This document shows, one piece after another, positions 40,310 through 49,940 of a stretch of 64,000 nt of DNA. Each line of letters begins with the position of its first letter. The stretch's first letter is position 1. Below the pieces are notes generated by a model. That model ran no database searches. It was not told the DNA's origin and saw only the letters and a program-made list of their open reading frames with translations. The stretch comes from Cellvibrio sp. PSBB023 (GTDB lineage: Bacteria > Pseudomonadota > Gammaproteobacteria > Pseudomonadales > Cellvibrionaceae). The stretch covers positions 2,418,001-2,482,000 of the forward strand of contig NZ_CP019799.1 of assembly GCF_002007605.1 (NCBI RefSeq), written 5' to 3'. Position numbers and translations under genes: made by a program.

Positions 40310-43300
40310 ATGACACGGTTTTACTGGTTACGCCCTGCCACACTGTTTTGTGTATTACTCCTTAGCTCCCTGATCTTTAGTTCCCTGATCTACAGCACCT
40401 CAGCATTCGCTGCACCGGAGCTGTTGTTTTATGTCTCCGCGCGCGACAGCCTCACGGCGGATCAGGCCGGAGGCGATGCCGAGCCTAACTTTCGCGATGG
40501 CATTACCCGCACTCACACCGGTATTCAGGATGCACAGGGCAATCAAGGCTGGGCCATTGAGTGGGCAGATGAAGGCGTGCTGAGCTGGAATGCGCCGGGC
40601 AATATCTACGCCCAACGCGGTACCCTGAGCTTTTTCTGGCGCGCCGGTTACCCATTGGGCGAGGCGCCGTTTGTGATTTTCCGCGTGGGCTATGCCGATC
40701 ACAGCAGTTGGGACATGGCCTGGCTGCGCATCGACTGGAATGGCAGCGGTTTTGATGCCTTTGTTACCGACGCCAATCTCGCCCGCACTCGTGTCTCCTA
40801 CCATTTGCCAACCAAACCCGCACCGCAGCAGTGGCTGCATATCGCTTTCAGTTGGGATGAACAGCGCGGTGTGATCCTCTATGTGGATGGCACAGAAGTC
40901 GTGCGCAAAACCCTGAATGCACCGGGTAATTTTGACAGCGGCCTGGATCAGTTCGGGTTGGCTGGACGAGTGCTATCGCCCCATCAGGTACAAAGCCGCT
41001 ACAACTTTTTGCGCGGCAGCCATATTGCCGAGCTGCGCATTTATGATGCCATGGTGGATGCCACTGAGGCCGCCGCGCTGGCCGCCAATAACGCACTCAC
41101 AACCAGCACGCCCAGTCAGATCGCACAGAATGAGGCGCAGCAGGCCTGGGCCTATCGTCATGGCTGGGAGCAGAACACACCACCACCCCTGCTCAAACCC
41201 GGCACCAATCGTTTTCGCAAAGTGGAACTGAGCGATACCCGCGATTTAAAACAATGGATGTGGAAAGCCACCGACGGCATTGCCGAAACAACCTGGCCGG
41301 GGGTTTACAACCGTTCACGCTTACCGGGACGCAGTGATTACTTTCAACTGCCGGATTGGAATACCTATGTGGAAGGCGGTAAACACTTTGATATTTACCT
41401 GCCGGACGAGCCCATTAATCGCGTGGAAATTCGCGGCGCCGCCTATGGCGAACTGCAGTATCGCGCCAGTGCCGATGAGCGTTTTAAAACCCTGCAACGG
41501 CGCCCGCAAGGCAGTGTGCGTAGCGTGTATGAATTGCCTCCTCTGCAAGGCGGCCAACTGCGCTTTAGCAACCGCAAGCAAGAGACACCAATCCAGGAAT
41601 TCTGGGCCTATAAGGTCGATACCAACCCCGAGCCGCAAGGCAGTGTCACACTGCGCTATCGCATTCGCGCCGACGCCGCACCGGACTTTGACAATCTCGC
41701 CCCACTGCGTGAGTTTATTGCCGGGCGCCACCCTACCGCCGAGCGCGATACCGTGATTGCTGCACCGCGCGGGGCGACACTGCGTAAACGCGACAGTTCC
41801 CATGACAATGCCCCTGACAACTACAATGGGACACCCGTGCAAAATCAACCACTGGTGCATGTACTGATTCCCGCCAGCCTAAGCCACGCGCCGGCGGGTA
41901 AGGCACTCACCCGCAGTTGGGCCTACGGCTGGGAAAATATGCACCATGGACTGGACGGTATCGCCATCGACCTGCCAGCCCTCAGGCTCAAACCCACCCA
42001 CAAGGGCGGGGTAATCCCGCTCAACATCCGCGTGAAAGATCCCCTCTGGCCAATGCGCGATATGCTGGACATCTCCGTCTCGATCAAGCCCAACCAACCC
42101 TATACCCTGTGGCTGGACCTGCGCGATCGCATACTCACCGATGACAGCCTCTATTTCACCATCGCCTCCGCCGCACCGGAATTCAACAGCAGCCTGCTTA
42201 ACGATGCTGAGGTGCGCCTGATTTTCAAACCCCGCGCCCAGGCACTGGCCGAACATAGGGCCGACCGCTTTAACCAGGTGCGCGATAACTGGGGCTTTTT
42301 GGTGGAGGAACACACTACCTCCCAGCGCCAGCAACTCTACCGCCGCGCGCACCGCGACATTAGCGACCTGCTGCGGGTTGACCCGGACCACACTCTGGGC
42401 CGCCTTTACTGGGCCTACATGAGTTACGGCAACCAAGGCCTGCCCGATTTCACCCAGCCCACAGCGCCGGCAGGAATCCCGCTCTGGGCCTTTCGCCAAA
42501 CCGAAGAACTGAAGCTGGTGCGCCACCAGATCAATTGGTGGATTGACCAGCGGCAAGTGGACTATGGCGATTTTGGCGGCGGGATTTCCGACGACTCCGA
42601 TCTGGTGCAACAATGGCCCGCGCTGGCGCTGATGGGAGTTGATCCCGACAAGATCAATCGCTCCATCACGGCGCTGGCCGATGCCGCCTATCGCAACGGC
42701 ATGTTTACCAACGGCTTGGGCACCATTGAAACCGATGAGTTGCACGCCTATGAGGAAGGCATCAATACCAATAGCGCGCTGCTGTTGCTCAACTGGGGCC
42801 AGCCTTGGGCGGTCGAGCGTTTGATGGAAACCGTGAACGCCTTGCACACCATTATCAAACCCAATCCACAAGGCCATTGGCTGTTTTCCAGCAACTGGTT
42901 CAGCGGTAAAAAAATCTACGGCGAAGGCAATTGGGAATGGCAAAAGCCCTACTCTTTTCCGATTATGCACCCCGCCATTATGCTCGGTGAATTTAACGCC
43001 GACCGCCGCAGTCGCAACCTAGTCACCAAGCTCGCCGACGGTTACCTGGCCTATGGCTACACCGCAGACGATGGCCAGTGGACACTGCCCAATGAAATTA
43101 ACTGGCGCACCGGCGCCACCCGCGGCGGCGAAATCCATCGCGGTGCCGGTGCCGGCGATGTCCCCACCTTGTTTTGGAGCGCATGGCATTGGACCAACGA
43201 CGCCAAATACTTGCAGGTTATCGACAACCGCATTGCGCGCGCGGGTCTCGGCTCACTCTCACGTCTGAATGACAATGTGACTGATCAACTCGGCAAGCGC

Positions 43301-44230
43301 GACACTTGGGGCAAAACCCTCACCGCTGCCGCTGGCCCCGATAGGGATTTTGAAAACTTTATCGCCTGGGAAAATACCGGCGATAAAGCCTATCTGGAGC
43401 AGTTGTACGCCGACAATATCCGTCAAAAATCCCAAAGCATGTATTTCAATACCGAGGGCCATTGGTGGAGCGACCGGGTAGATTCCCGACATGAATTGTT
43501 ACAGCGCGCCCGCTTGGGCGGCATTGCACTGAGCCGCAACAGAACTTACCCCGGTCATAGGGTCAGTTGGCGGTTTGATGACCCCGAAGGCGCGGTGCAA
43601 GTGGCACTGCTCATGCCCCGGGCGCAGCAGGAAAAATTTAAAGTCATCGCCTTCAATATGAGCGATAAGATTCAAACCGCACAAATGACTGGCTGGAACA
43701 TTAGCGCCGGACGCTGGCAGTTACGCAGCGGAATAGACACTGACGGCGACGATCATATAGATACTCCGCTTTCCCAGCGCGAATTCGATTTTGAAAAAAC
43801 ACGCAGCCTTCAGGTGAGCTTTCCACCCAAACAAACCCTGATTCTGGAGATGGAATTAGTTGCCGCTGGCACACCGGTGGAAGTGCGCGCTGACCTGGGT
43901 ATAGGGCGCGGCGATCTTGTGCGCACAGGGCAAAGCTTGCAGGTAACCGTGCACAGCCTGGGCCACAAAGACACACCCGACGCAATCTTATTGTTGGAAA
44001 CACTTGATGGAAAAGTCATCGCACAACACAAGATACCGCCACTGCCCGCGCCCACAGCATTACTTCCGCAGCACGCGCCAGTAACACTCAGATTGCCGCG
44101 CGATATAGATGTGAAAAATACGCAAGTGCGCGTGGCATTAAGTGAGGATAACGATGGCAATCAAGAAGCAGAAATCACCCAGCTCAATAACACAGTGCTG
44201 CTGAGTGATAGTGAGGAAAACCGAAAGTAG
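40310..44230 (+). CDS. Large secreted LamG-domain protein, probable polysaccharide-active enzyme (unassigned)
   Basis: 1306 residues with a signal peptide (cut after SAFAA). N-terminal LamG/concanavalin-like domain (about 28-255; QQWLHIAFSWDEQRGVILYVDGTE). A second beta region (about 290-450) contains LPGRSDYFQLPDW. A long central and C-terminal part (about 640-1140) looks all-helical with conserved-looking acidic/aromatic patches (GGGISDDSDLVQQWPALAL, NTNSALLLLNWGQPW, GATRGGEIHRGAGAGDVP, NTEGHWWSDR), in the style of alpha/alpha-toroid glycosidases or lyases. The last about 140 residues look like a beta-sandwich. I cannot name a family. Its place after GH16 and before a glycan-membrane enzyme supports glycan degradation. 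Confidence 0.75.
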   Translation: MTRFYWLRPATLFCVLLLSSLIFSSLIYSTSAFAAPELLFYVSARDSLTADQAGGDAEPNFRDGITRTHTGIQDAQGNQGWAIEWADEGVLSWNAPGNIYAQRGTLSFFWRAGYPLGEAPFVIFRVGYADHSSWDMAWLRIDWNGSGFDAFVTDANLARTRVSYHLPTKPAPQQWLHIAFSWDEQRGVILYVDGTEVVRKTLNAPGNFDSGLDQFGLAGRVLSPHQVQSRYNFLRGSHIAELRIYDAMVDATEAAALAANNALTTSTPSQIAQNEAQQAWAYRHGWEQNTPPPLLKPGTNRFRKVELSDTRDLKQWMWKATDGIAETTWPGVYNRSRLPGRSDYFQLPDWNTYVEGGKHFDIYLPDEPINRVEIRGAAYGELQYRASADERFKTLQRRPQGSVRSVYELPPLQGGQLRFSNRKQETPIQEFWAYKVDTNPEPQGSVTLRYRIRADAAPDFDNLAPLREFIAGRHPTAERDTVIAAPRGATLRKRDSSHDNAPDNYNGTPVQNQPLVHVLIPASLSHAPAGKALTRSWAYGWENMHHGLDGIAIDLPALRLKPTHKGGVIPLNIRVKDPLWPMRDMLDISVSIKPNQPYTLWLDLRDRILTDDSLYFTIASAAPEFNSSLLNDAEVRLIFKPRAQALAEHRADRFNQVRDNWGFLVEEHTTSQRQQLYRRAHRDISDLLRVDPDHTLGRLYWAYMSYGNQGLPDFTQPTAPAGIPLWAFRQTEELKLVRHQINWWIDQRQVDYGDFGGGISDDSDLVQQWPALALMGVDPDKINRSITALADAAYRNGMFTNGLGTIETDELHAYEEGINTNSALLLLNWGQPWAVERLMETVNALHTIIKPNPQGHWLFSSNWFSGKKIYGEGNWEWQKPYSFPIMHPAIMLGEFNADRRSRNLVTKLADGYLAYGYTADDGQWTLPNEINWRTGATRGGEIHRGAGAGDVPTLFWSAWHWTNDAKYLQVIDNRIARAGLGSLSRLNDNVTDQLGKRDTWGKTLTAAAGPDRDFENFIAWENTGDKAYLEQLYADNIRQKSQSMYFNTEGHWWSDRVDSRHELLQRARLGGIALSRNRTYPGHRVSWRFDDPEGAVQVALLMPRAQQEKFKVIAFNMSDKIQTAQMTGWNISAGRWQLRSGIDTDGDDHIDTPLSQREFDFEKTRSLQVSFPPKQTLILEMELVAAGTPVEVRADLGIGRGDLVRTGQSLQVTVHSLGHKDTPDAILLLETLDGKVIAQHKIPPLPAPTALLPQHAPVTLRLPRDIDVKNTQVRVALSEDNDGNQEAEITQLNNTVLLSDSEENRK

Positions 44231-44256
44231 CTATTAAAAAATAACCCCGCGTAAAA

Positions 44257-44289
44257 AATAACCCCGCGGTGAATACCAGCGGGGTTATT
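44257..44289. terminator. Terminator hairpin between convergent genes
   Basis: AATAACCCCGC (44257-44267) pairs perfectly with GCGGGGTTATT (44279-44289). The A-rich left flank and T/G-rich right flank could serve both the LamG gene (plus) and the sulfatase-type gene (minus). A partial copy of the left arm lies at 44240-44252. Confidence 0.75.
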
Positions 44290-44334
44290 GTTGTTGATGA
44301 GCGTAACTATTAATTCACGCCATTGGGCGCCGGG

Positions 44335-46326
44335 CTAATTCACGCCAGTGGGCGCCGGGCAATGGGTGCCGTGACCGTATTTGTGCTCGCGGTATAAATA
44401 GGACGGCAATTGCACCAGTGCCAGCGCCTTGCGTTTTTCTTCCTCATCCGCCGGGCGCTGCAATACCAAATCCTTGCTCGCCTCATCGTAATTGGCAATG
44501 ACTGCGCTGGCATCCGGTTTCAACAGGGTTATTTTTTCCGGCTCCATCAGTGCAAAGTAATCTTCAAATTGCAATATGGCGCGACCAGGGCTGGAGGGAT
44601 CCATCATAAAATCGCGCCCGGTCATTGCATGGCAACTGGACACGCCCATCAGCGATAACAAGGTCGGTGCTAAATCAATCTGGCTTGCCAATTCACTGAT
44701 GCGCGCCGGTTTAATACTGCCGCCCAACACCAAGCCGGGAATTTGGAACTTTTCCACGGGAATCAGGTTATCGCCATACACCCGGTTATCGTGGTCAGCC
44801 ACCACCAGAAATACAGTGTCCTGCCAATAATCACTTTGTTTCGCCGTTGCAAAAAATTGCCCCATAGCCCAGTCAGCATATTTCACTGCATTGTTCACCA
44901 CATCTTTGGGCTGCTCATGCAGATCAATGCGACCATCGGGAAATTCAAAGGGCTCGTGGTTACTGGAGGTAAAAATCAGCGAGAAAAACGGTTGGCCACT
45001 GCGATGCAACTCAGAGAGTTGTTGATGAGCTGTATTGAATAAATCTTCATCACTCGCGCCCCAGCTACCAATAAACACAGGATTCTTGATCTGGTTTACA
45101 TCCACAATCTGGCTAAAGCCATTGCCGGTAAAAAAGCCGCGCATATTGTCAAAGTGCGCCTCACCGCCATAAATAAATTGCGTGCTATACCCCGCGCTCT
45201 TAAGCACGGAGGCGAGGGTTGTGAAATCCCGCTGGCTTTTGGACAGCTTCACCACACTCTGCGCAGGTGTTGGCGGATAACCGGCGACGACGGCCTCTAT
45301 TCCACGTACGGAACGCGTGCCGGTGGCATAGAGTCGCTCAAACCAAATGCCCTCATCCACCAACTTATCCAACTCGGGCGTCACCCCCACACCGCCAAGT
45401 GCGCCCACAAAAGTGGCGCCCATACTTTCTTGCAACACAATCACCAAATTCAAGGGTTTGGCTGGTGCGTTCACCGCACGCTGGTAATGGAAGGTGGGGA
45501 ATTCCTTATCGGCAAATTGATAACCTTTAAGCCAGGGCCAATCCAAACTGCGCGACAGCATTTCATCGACTGGCAACTTGCCATAAATTTCACTGGAGCG
45601 CGCTTCGTGCTTCATGTTGTAAATCGCATAGAGCACCGAATAACCTGAGTTAATCACCAGCGAATTCACCATGGCATCGCCAGTAATAGCGAAGAACGCC
45701 GGGTTGGCCGGGCGGTGATCGGTGGTGGAGCGAATACCCATAAACACGCATAAGAAAACGAGTGGCCAGAGCACCAGATTCTTGCGCCAGGACCAAACCG
45801 TTAAATGCGCATCGCGCACGCGCAAGAGTTTGAACAGCAAGGCACCAAACAGGACAGTTAATGTAGTGCCGCCAATGAACGCGCCGGTAAAACCAAACAA
45901 CAAAGTCGACAGCACTTCTTTGGGGTAACGAAGGTATTCAACAAATAACCGATTGGGGCGCGCATCAAACTGCAATAAAAACGCCGGGGTCGCCAGCTCG
46001 ATAAACACTATCAGTGCGAGCCCGAGCCAGGCCCAATAAAAGGTGAGCGAAAACCAAAACCGCCGCCAATACGACAAGAAAGGTACTAACAACACCGCGG
46101 GCATCGCCCACAGGCAAATCAAAATGAGGTCGGCGCGCACGCCTTGCAGCAGAATGGCAACCAGTTGGTCCGTTGCCATCACCCGTTCAGCTTGCCACAA
46201 CACCAATCCGGCGCGGCTCACGCTGAGCAAAATTAATCCAAACACTGCCATGCGGAATAAATACACATAGGGGCCAGTAACATTCCCCGCCGACAGCCAA
46301 TCCTTATTACTCTTATTATTCATCAT
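44335..46326 (-). CDS. LTA synthase/sulfatase-family membrane phosphotransferase
   Basis: 663 residues. Five N-terminal membrane segments (about 25-215), then a periplasmic alkaline-phosphatase-superfamily domain: LVIVLQESMGATFVGALGG (metal-binding Glu), the probable nucleophile Thr in YATGTRSVRGIEAV, FIYGGEAHFDNMRGFF, FTSSNHEPFEFPDG, and the metal-binding VVADHDNRVYG. Gram-negative members add phosphoglycerol or phosphoethanolamine groups to periplasmic glucans or lipids. Its role in this glycan region is not proven. The 3' end carries a 24-base tandem duplication (see findings). Confidence 0.88.
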   Translation of the reverse strand: MMNNKSNKDWLSAGNVTGPYVYLFRMAVFGLILLSVSRAGLVLWQAERVMATDQLVAILLQGVRADLILICLWAMPAVLLVPFLSYWRRFWFSLTFYWAWLGLALIVFIELATPAFLLQFDARPNRLFVEYLRYPKEVLSTLLFGFTGAFIGGTTLTVLFGALLFKLLRVRDAHLTVWSWRKNLVLWPLVFLCVFMGIRSTTDHRPANPAFFAITGDAMVNSLVINSGYSVLYAIYNMKHEARSSEIYGKLPVDEMLSRSLDWPWLKGYQFADKEFPTFHYQRAVNAPAKPLNLVIVLQESMGATFVGALGGVGVTPELDKLVDEGIWFERLYATGTRSVRGIEAVVAGYPPTPAQSVVKLSKSQRDFTTLASVLKSAGYSTQFIYGGEAHFDNMRGFFTGNGFSQIVDVNQIKNPVFIGSWGASDEDLFNTAHQQLSELHRSGQPFFSLIFTSSNHEPFEFPDGRIDLHEQPKDVVNNAVKYADWAMGQFFATAKQSDYWQDTVFLVVADHDNRVYGDNLIPVEKFQIPGLVLGGSIKPARISELASQIDLAPTLLSLMGVSSCHAMTGRDFMMDPSSPGRAILQFEDYFALMEPEKITLLKPDASAVIANYDEASKDLVLQRPADEEEKRKALALVQLPSYLYREHKYGHGTHCPAPTGVN

Positions 46327-46467
46327 CCACCCAAACCTGTTTAAAGAACATACATCCCGGAAAATCTAGCAAGGAAAACTTAAGACAAACTTAAATTACC
46401 ATGCTGAACACGGGCTGGACACAGAGCGCCGCTCAAAATAACGAATATTCAAAGCAAGCGAGGGGAT

Positions 46468-46509
46468 ATAAAAAAATGTCAGCCCTCACGCACGAAATGA
46501 GAGCTGACA
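46468..46509 (-). terminator. Rho-independent terminator of the GH5 gene
   Basis: On the minus strand TGTCAGCTCTCA (46498-46509) pairs with TGAGGGCTGACA (46477-46488, one G-T mismatch), followed by seven T residues (46470-46476). It lies 43 bases after the GH5 stop. The remaining 46327-46467 is the upstream region of the sulfatase-type gene, with no clear promoter. Confidence 0.88.
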
Positions 46510-46551
46510 AAGGAGAGAACCAAAACGATCAGAGGACTAACGCTGTAATCA

Positions 46552-47868
46552 TTACTGCGCCGCAGCAGAACTGCTGGAAGAACTAACCTTTCCCGCACCG
46601 AGCAGCAGCGCATCCAACACTTGTTGGTCTGCCACTGTCAGTGTGTTGCGATTCAATAAACTGCCGGTATCCCACACAAACGGCAACAGACCAGTGCTGT
46701 TGGCGCGTTCAGTGACATAGCGGAAATAATGCGCGCGCGACGCAAGATGCAAACTGAGCGCATCGCCAGTGAGATTGTCGCGACGCATTGCGCTAAATTC
46801 ACCCAGTACAACCGGAATACCTTGATCGACGAATTTGGCTTTCATGCTGTTAAACAGCTCATCCACGGTTGCCTCTTCGCCCCAGGTCGCATTGCGTTCG
46901 GTATCGGTAGTGGAATGAAAATCAGCGCCCCAGTAATAAGCCTGTTTCCCCCAGGCTTCATCCTTGGTCATGAGCGTGAAATTGTAGGGCGTATAGAAAT
47001 GCACTTCGGCCATTAATTTGTTGGCGACACTGTCGTCAGGCATACCATTCCACAACTCATCGGTATCTTCGATATCGGTTAAAGGCCCCTGCAGGACTAA
47101 TACCCGGTTGGCATTTTTACCGCCGGTAGCGCGCACGGCATCCACGAAGGTTTGGTGGTAAGAATCCAACACCGCCATTTCTTCAACGTTATGTACATTA
47201 GGTTCATTGGCACTGGCAAATAGCAGGTGCTCATCAAAGTCACGCAGGTGGGTGGCGATTTGCTCCCAATAGGCTTTTTGTTTGGCGTTGTTGGCCTCTT
47301 GTTTGGCGCGCGTGACGTTGTTTTCCAGCCAGCCGCCATCCCAGTGGATATTCACAATCACATAGAGCCCATTATCCACCGCATACTGCACCACTTGCTT
47401 CACACGGTTGAGCCACTCGGCGCTGATAGCAGCAGTTTGCTGGTTGGCGTATTGATTCCAGGCGACCGGCAGGCGAATGGCATCAAAGCCGCTGTCCTTG
47501 ACCAGCTTGATTTGCGCCTCGGTGATCAGCGGGTTGCCCCAGGCAGTCTCGCCGCCAGTGGCCTCCATAGTATTGCCAAAGTTGAAACCCAGTTTGATCT
47601 TGCTCGCCAGTTGCACCGCCGTACTGCCCATACCGATTGCGTCGGCAGCCAGCGGATTGGTGTTGTAACTGGGATAAGAAGTGACAGCCGCCGATGCGCT
47701 GGAGCTAGCAACAGAGCTGGGTAGGCTGGATGGTATGGCGACCGATGATGCCGCACTGGTGGCGCTGGAAAGGCCGGTTGTGGGAGTTGATCCACTGCCA
47801 CCACCACCGCCGCAAGCAGAGGTTAGCGATACCATCCCCAGCAGAATGGCTGCATTTATTATTCTCAT
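46552..47868 (-). CDS. GH5-family endoglucanase, lipoprotein
   Basis: 438 residues. Lipobox LTSAC with lipidated Cys19 followed by a Gly run, then a Ser/Ala linker (about 30-64) and a GH5 domain (about 70-425). Motifs: GFNFGNTMEATGGETAW, IRLPVAWNQYANQ, VNIHWDGGW, catalytic acid Glu222 in ASANEPNVHN, HFYTPYNFT, nucleophile Glu357 in PVVLGEFSA. Close in style to Cellvibrio and Teredinibacter cellulases. The C-terminus ends in a second Ser/Ala stretch (KVSSSSSSAAAQ) with no module after it, so a binding domain may have been lost. Expected at the outer membrane, acting on beta-1,4-glucan or similar. Confidence 0.92.
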   Translation of the reverse strand: MRIINAAILLGMVSLTSACGGGGGSGSTPTTGLSSATSAASSVAIPSSLPSSVASSSASAAVTSYPSYNTNPLAADAIGMGSTAVQLASKIKLGFNFGNTMEATGGETAWGNPLITEAQIKLVKDSGFDAIRLPVAWNQYANQQTAAISAEWLNRVKQVVQYAVDNGLYVIVNIHWDGGWLENNVTRAKQEANNAKQKAYWEQIATHLRDFDEHLLFASANEPNVHNVEEMAVLDSYHQTFVDAVRATGGKNANRVLVLQGPLTDIEDTDELWNGMPDDSVANKLMAEVHFYTPYNFTLMTKDEAWGKQAYYWGADFHSTTDTERNATWGEEATVDELFNSMKAKFVDQGIPVVLGEFSAMRRDNLTGDALSLHLASRAHYFRYVTERANSTGLLPFVWDTGSLLNRNTLTVADQQVLDALLLGAGKVSSSSSSAAAQ

Positions 47869-48011
47869 AACGCGTATCTCAATACTTATTATTAATAGGG
47901 GTCGTGCTTGACCGACCAGCCAGAATGGGTGGCGGCCGTTTCAACCAAGCCTATTTAAAACAAGGAGATACGGATAACGTTTTTCCAAAAAAGCCTATCA
48001 ACTTGCAAAAA

Positions 48012-48040
48012 GTTGAAGTTTTTTTCATTTTTGTTGAAGT
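48012..48040. promoter_or_regulatory. Direct repeats GTTGAAGT, 21 bases apart, upstream of the GH5 gene
   Basis: GTTGAAGT occurs at 48012-48019 and 48033-48040, between the AraC-type regulator gene (ending 48065) and the GH5 start (47868). The 21-base spacing fits an AraC-family dimer, so control of the GH5 gene by the adjacent regulator is likely. Confidence 0.45.
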
Positions 48041-48064
48041 GAGCGATGCTTTTTTAACCATCGA

Positions 48065-49219
48065 TTAATGTTTATTACACAAACTCTTGAAGGTTTTGGG
48101 CGTACAGCCATATTCCTCCTTAAACAACTTATTAAAGTAGGACACATTTTTGTAACCCACGGAGTAGGCAATTTCCGCCACATTGGCCTCCTCCTTTTCT
48201 GCCAACAACCGCGCCGCTTCCGTCAGGCGCAGCTTGTTTAAATAGCCGGTAAAGGTGAACCCCAATTCGGCCTTGAGGATATCGTTAATCTTGGTCCGGC
48301 TTACGCCAATCCGGGTCACCATCGTATCCAGGTTCAAGTCGGCATTGGCATATTCGGTTGCCATAAAACGCAAAATTGCATCGGTATCCTTATCCCGTTG
48401 CGGCTCCACAGACAACTGCTGGTAAGCCACCAGCGGGCGATCTTTTTGTAAGCGGCTGCGCAATTCGCCAATCAGGGCGCGAGTATGCTGGCGAAAAAAC
48501 CACACGCCATAGCCGCCCCACGCAATCGCCAAAAAGACACCAAACAAATAGAGGTAACGCCAATCCTGTCCATGCAAGGTAATTTCATTGAGCTGGATGC
48601 GCGTACTCATCTCCACCGGGCTTTGCGCGCTGCTGCCAAACAACAGCTTGGGCACCTGATTGAGCCGGTACTCCTTCATGGATAACTTGAGGTGAAACCG
48701 CTCCAACCACCACTGCGCCGTCTCCAACCGGGTTAAATCCAACTCGGTGTGGCTCCAGTTTTCATCGCACGAGAAAAATGCCGACGGCGAGCGATAGCTC
48801 AAGTGATCGTTAGGATCGGTGATTTTTTCATCCACTGTCTGCAAACTAAAGCTGAGCACATTGGCAGGCACACATTTGGCGCTAAAGGAAATCGTCTGAA
48901 AGGAAGATAAATCAACCATGGTTGGCTTACCGGCCGTATCGGTAAACACCAGCGACGCCGATGCAAACGGATGCTCAGCCTGAGTGGACACCATCATCTC
49001 CACATCAAGGCTGTAATTGGCATCGTGTATTGTTACCGATGAACGCCCGCCCCAGTAGAGATCATCCCCCGGCTCAGCCACCCAGGGCAGCTCACTCTGT
49101 GGTGCCGGCAAGAGTGGCAAATGCAGGAAAGTACGCTGCACACACACATAACCGACCAGCGCGCTGACAACCAGCAAACACGCCAAACCCAGCAGTGCTT
49201 TTTTATAGAATTCCAGCAT
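48065..49219 (-). CDS. AraC-family regulator with periplasmic sensor domain
   Basis: 384 residues. N-terminal membrane segment (about 8-27), a periplasmic domain about 30-220 with a beta-sandwich look (WGGRSSVTIHDANYSLDVEM; FSAKCVPANVLSFSLQTVDE), a second segment (about 226-245), then a cytoplasmic AraC domain (about 285-384): LDTMVTRIGVSRTKINDIL and VAEIAYSVGYKNVSYFNKLFKEEYGCTPKTFKSL. The periplasmic part probably binds a sugar or oligosaccharide. It lies immediately upstream of the GH5 gene on the same strand. Confidence 0.92.
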   Translation of the reverse strand: MLEFYKKALLGLACLLVVSALVGYVCVQRTFLHLPLLPAPQSELPWVAEPGDDLYWGGRSSVTIHDANYSLDVEMMVSTQAEHPFASASLVFTDTAGKPTMVDLSSFQTISFSAKCVPANVLSFSLQTVDEKITDPNDHLSYRSPSAFFSCDENWSHTELDLTRLETAQWWLERFHLKLSMKEYRLNQVPKLLFGSSAQSPVEMSTRIQLNEITLHGQDWRYLYLFGVFLAIAWGGYGVWFFRQHTRALIGELRSRLQKDRPLVAYQQLSVEPQRDKDTDAILRFMATEYANADLNLDTMVTRIGVSRTKINDILKAELGFTFTGYLNKLRLTEAARLLAEKEEANVAEIAYSVGYKNVSYFNKLFKEEYGCTPKTFKSLCNKH

Positions 49220-49445
49220 GGTAAGGGAATCACCGGCAAGTAAATGGGGGGCGACAATTTATTATTGAAAGAAGCCCAACGCAAGAAGACAACTGCCAGC
49301 ATAAGATTACTGCCCACCGCACAATAGCACCAGTGAAATCCGGTATTAATGATGCGCACCGGCAAAGGCCGCTTGAAAGCACAGACCCGCACCGCCAGAA
49401 TAGCCCCAACACGCCATACCACAAGCCTTTAGCGAAGAGCGCACC

Positions 49446-49940
49446 ATGAACAGCGAGATACTCAGTACATTATTAGCCCAGGAAGATGAACTGCAACTGC
49501 ACTACTTCAATAACCAAACCGCGTGGGAATTGGGCAGCCTCATCAAAACCGCCGCCGATCAAAACGCCGCGCCCATCGCCATCGAAATTTACGCATTTGA
49601 GCATGTGCTGTTCAGCTACTTTATGCCCGGCACCAACAAAGACAATCACGACTGGATAAAACGCAAACGCCAATCAGTGATGCGCTTCAGCCACAGCTCC
49701 TACTACACAGGCCAATACAACGCCGCTAAAAATCGCAACTTTGAAACCATTCCCTATTTGGACCCCAAAGAATACTGCGCCCACGGCGGCTCATTTCCGA
49801 TTCGCTTAAAAAACAGCGGACTGGTCGGCGCAGTGACCGTATCAGGCCTGGCGCAGGAAGTGGATCATCAAATGGTGATCGATGCATTGCGGATAATTGT
49901 GGCGAAGCAAGCGAGGGAAGCGAGGGAAGCGACCAAATAA
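49446..49940 (+). CDS. UPF0303/heme-degrading-domain family protein
   Basis: Small soluble protein, 164 residues, of the GlcG/HbpS-like (DUF336) or UPF0303 family. Visible: IAIEIYAFEHVLFSYFMPGT, HDWIKRKRQSVMRFSHSSYY and the C-terminal AHGGSFPIRLKNSGLVGAVTVSGL, HQMVIDAL. Members are found in many bacteria and yeast, with roles unclear (heme or sugar-acid binding proposed). It stands alone as the last normal-GC gene before the AT-rich island. Confidence 0.88.
   Translation: MNSEILSTLLAQEDELQLHYFNNQTAWELGSLIKTAADQNAAPIAIEIYAFEHVLFSYFMPGTNKDNHDWIKRKRQSVMRFSHSSYYTGQYNAAKNRNFETIPYLDPKEYCAHGGSFPIRLKNSGLVGAVTVSGLAQEVDHQMVIDALRIIVAKQAREAREATK

Noticed and set aside
41879..42970. Long antisense frame of 363 codons inside the LamG-protein gene
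   Set aside because: Codon-usage shadow of the GC-rich sense gene; no RBS and no family features. Similar antisense frames in the dcw genes were rejected for the same reason.
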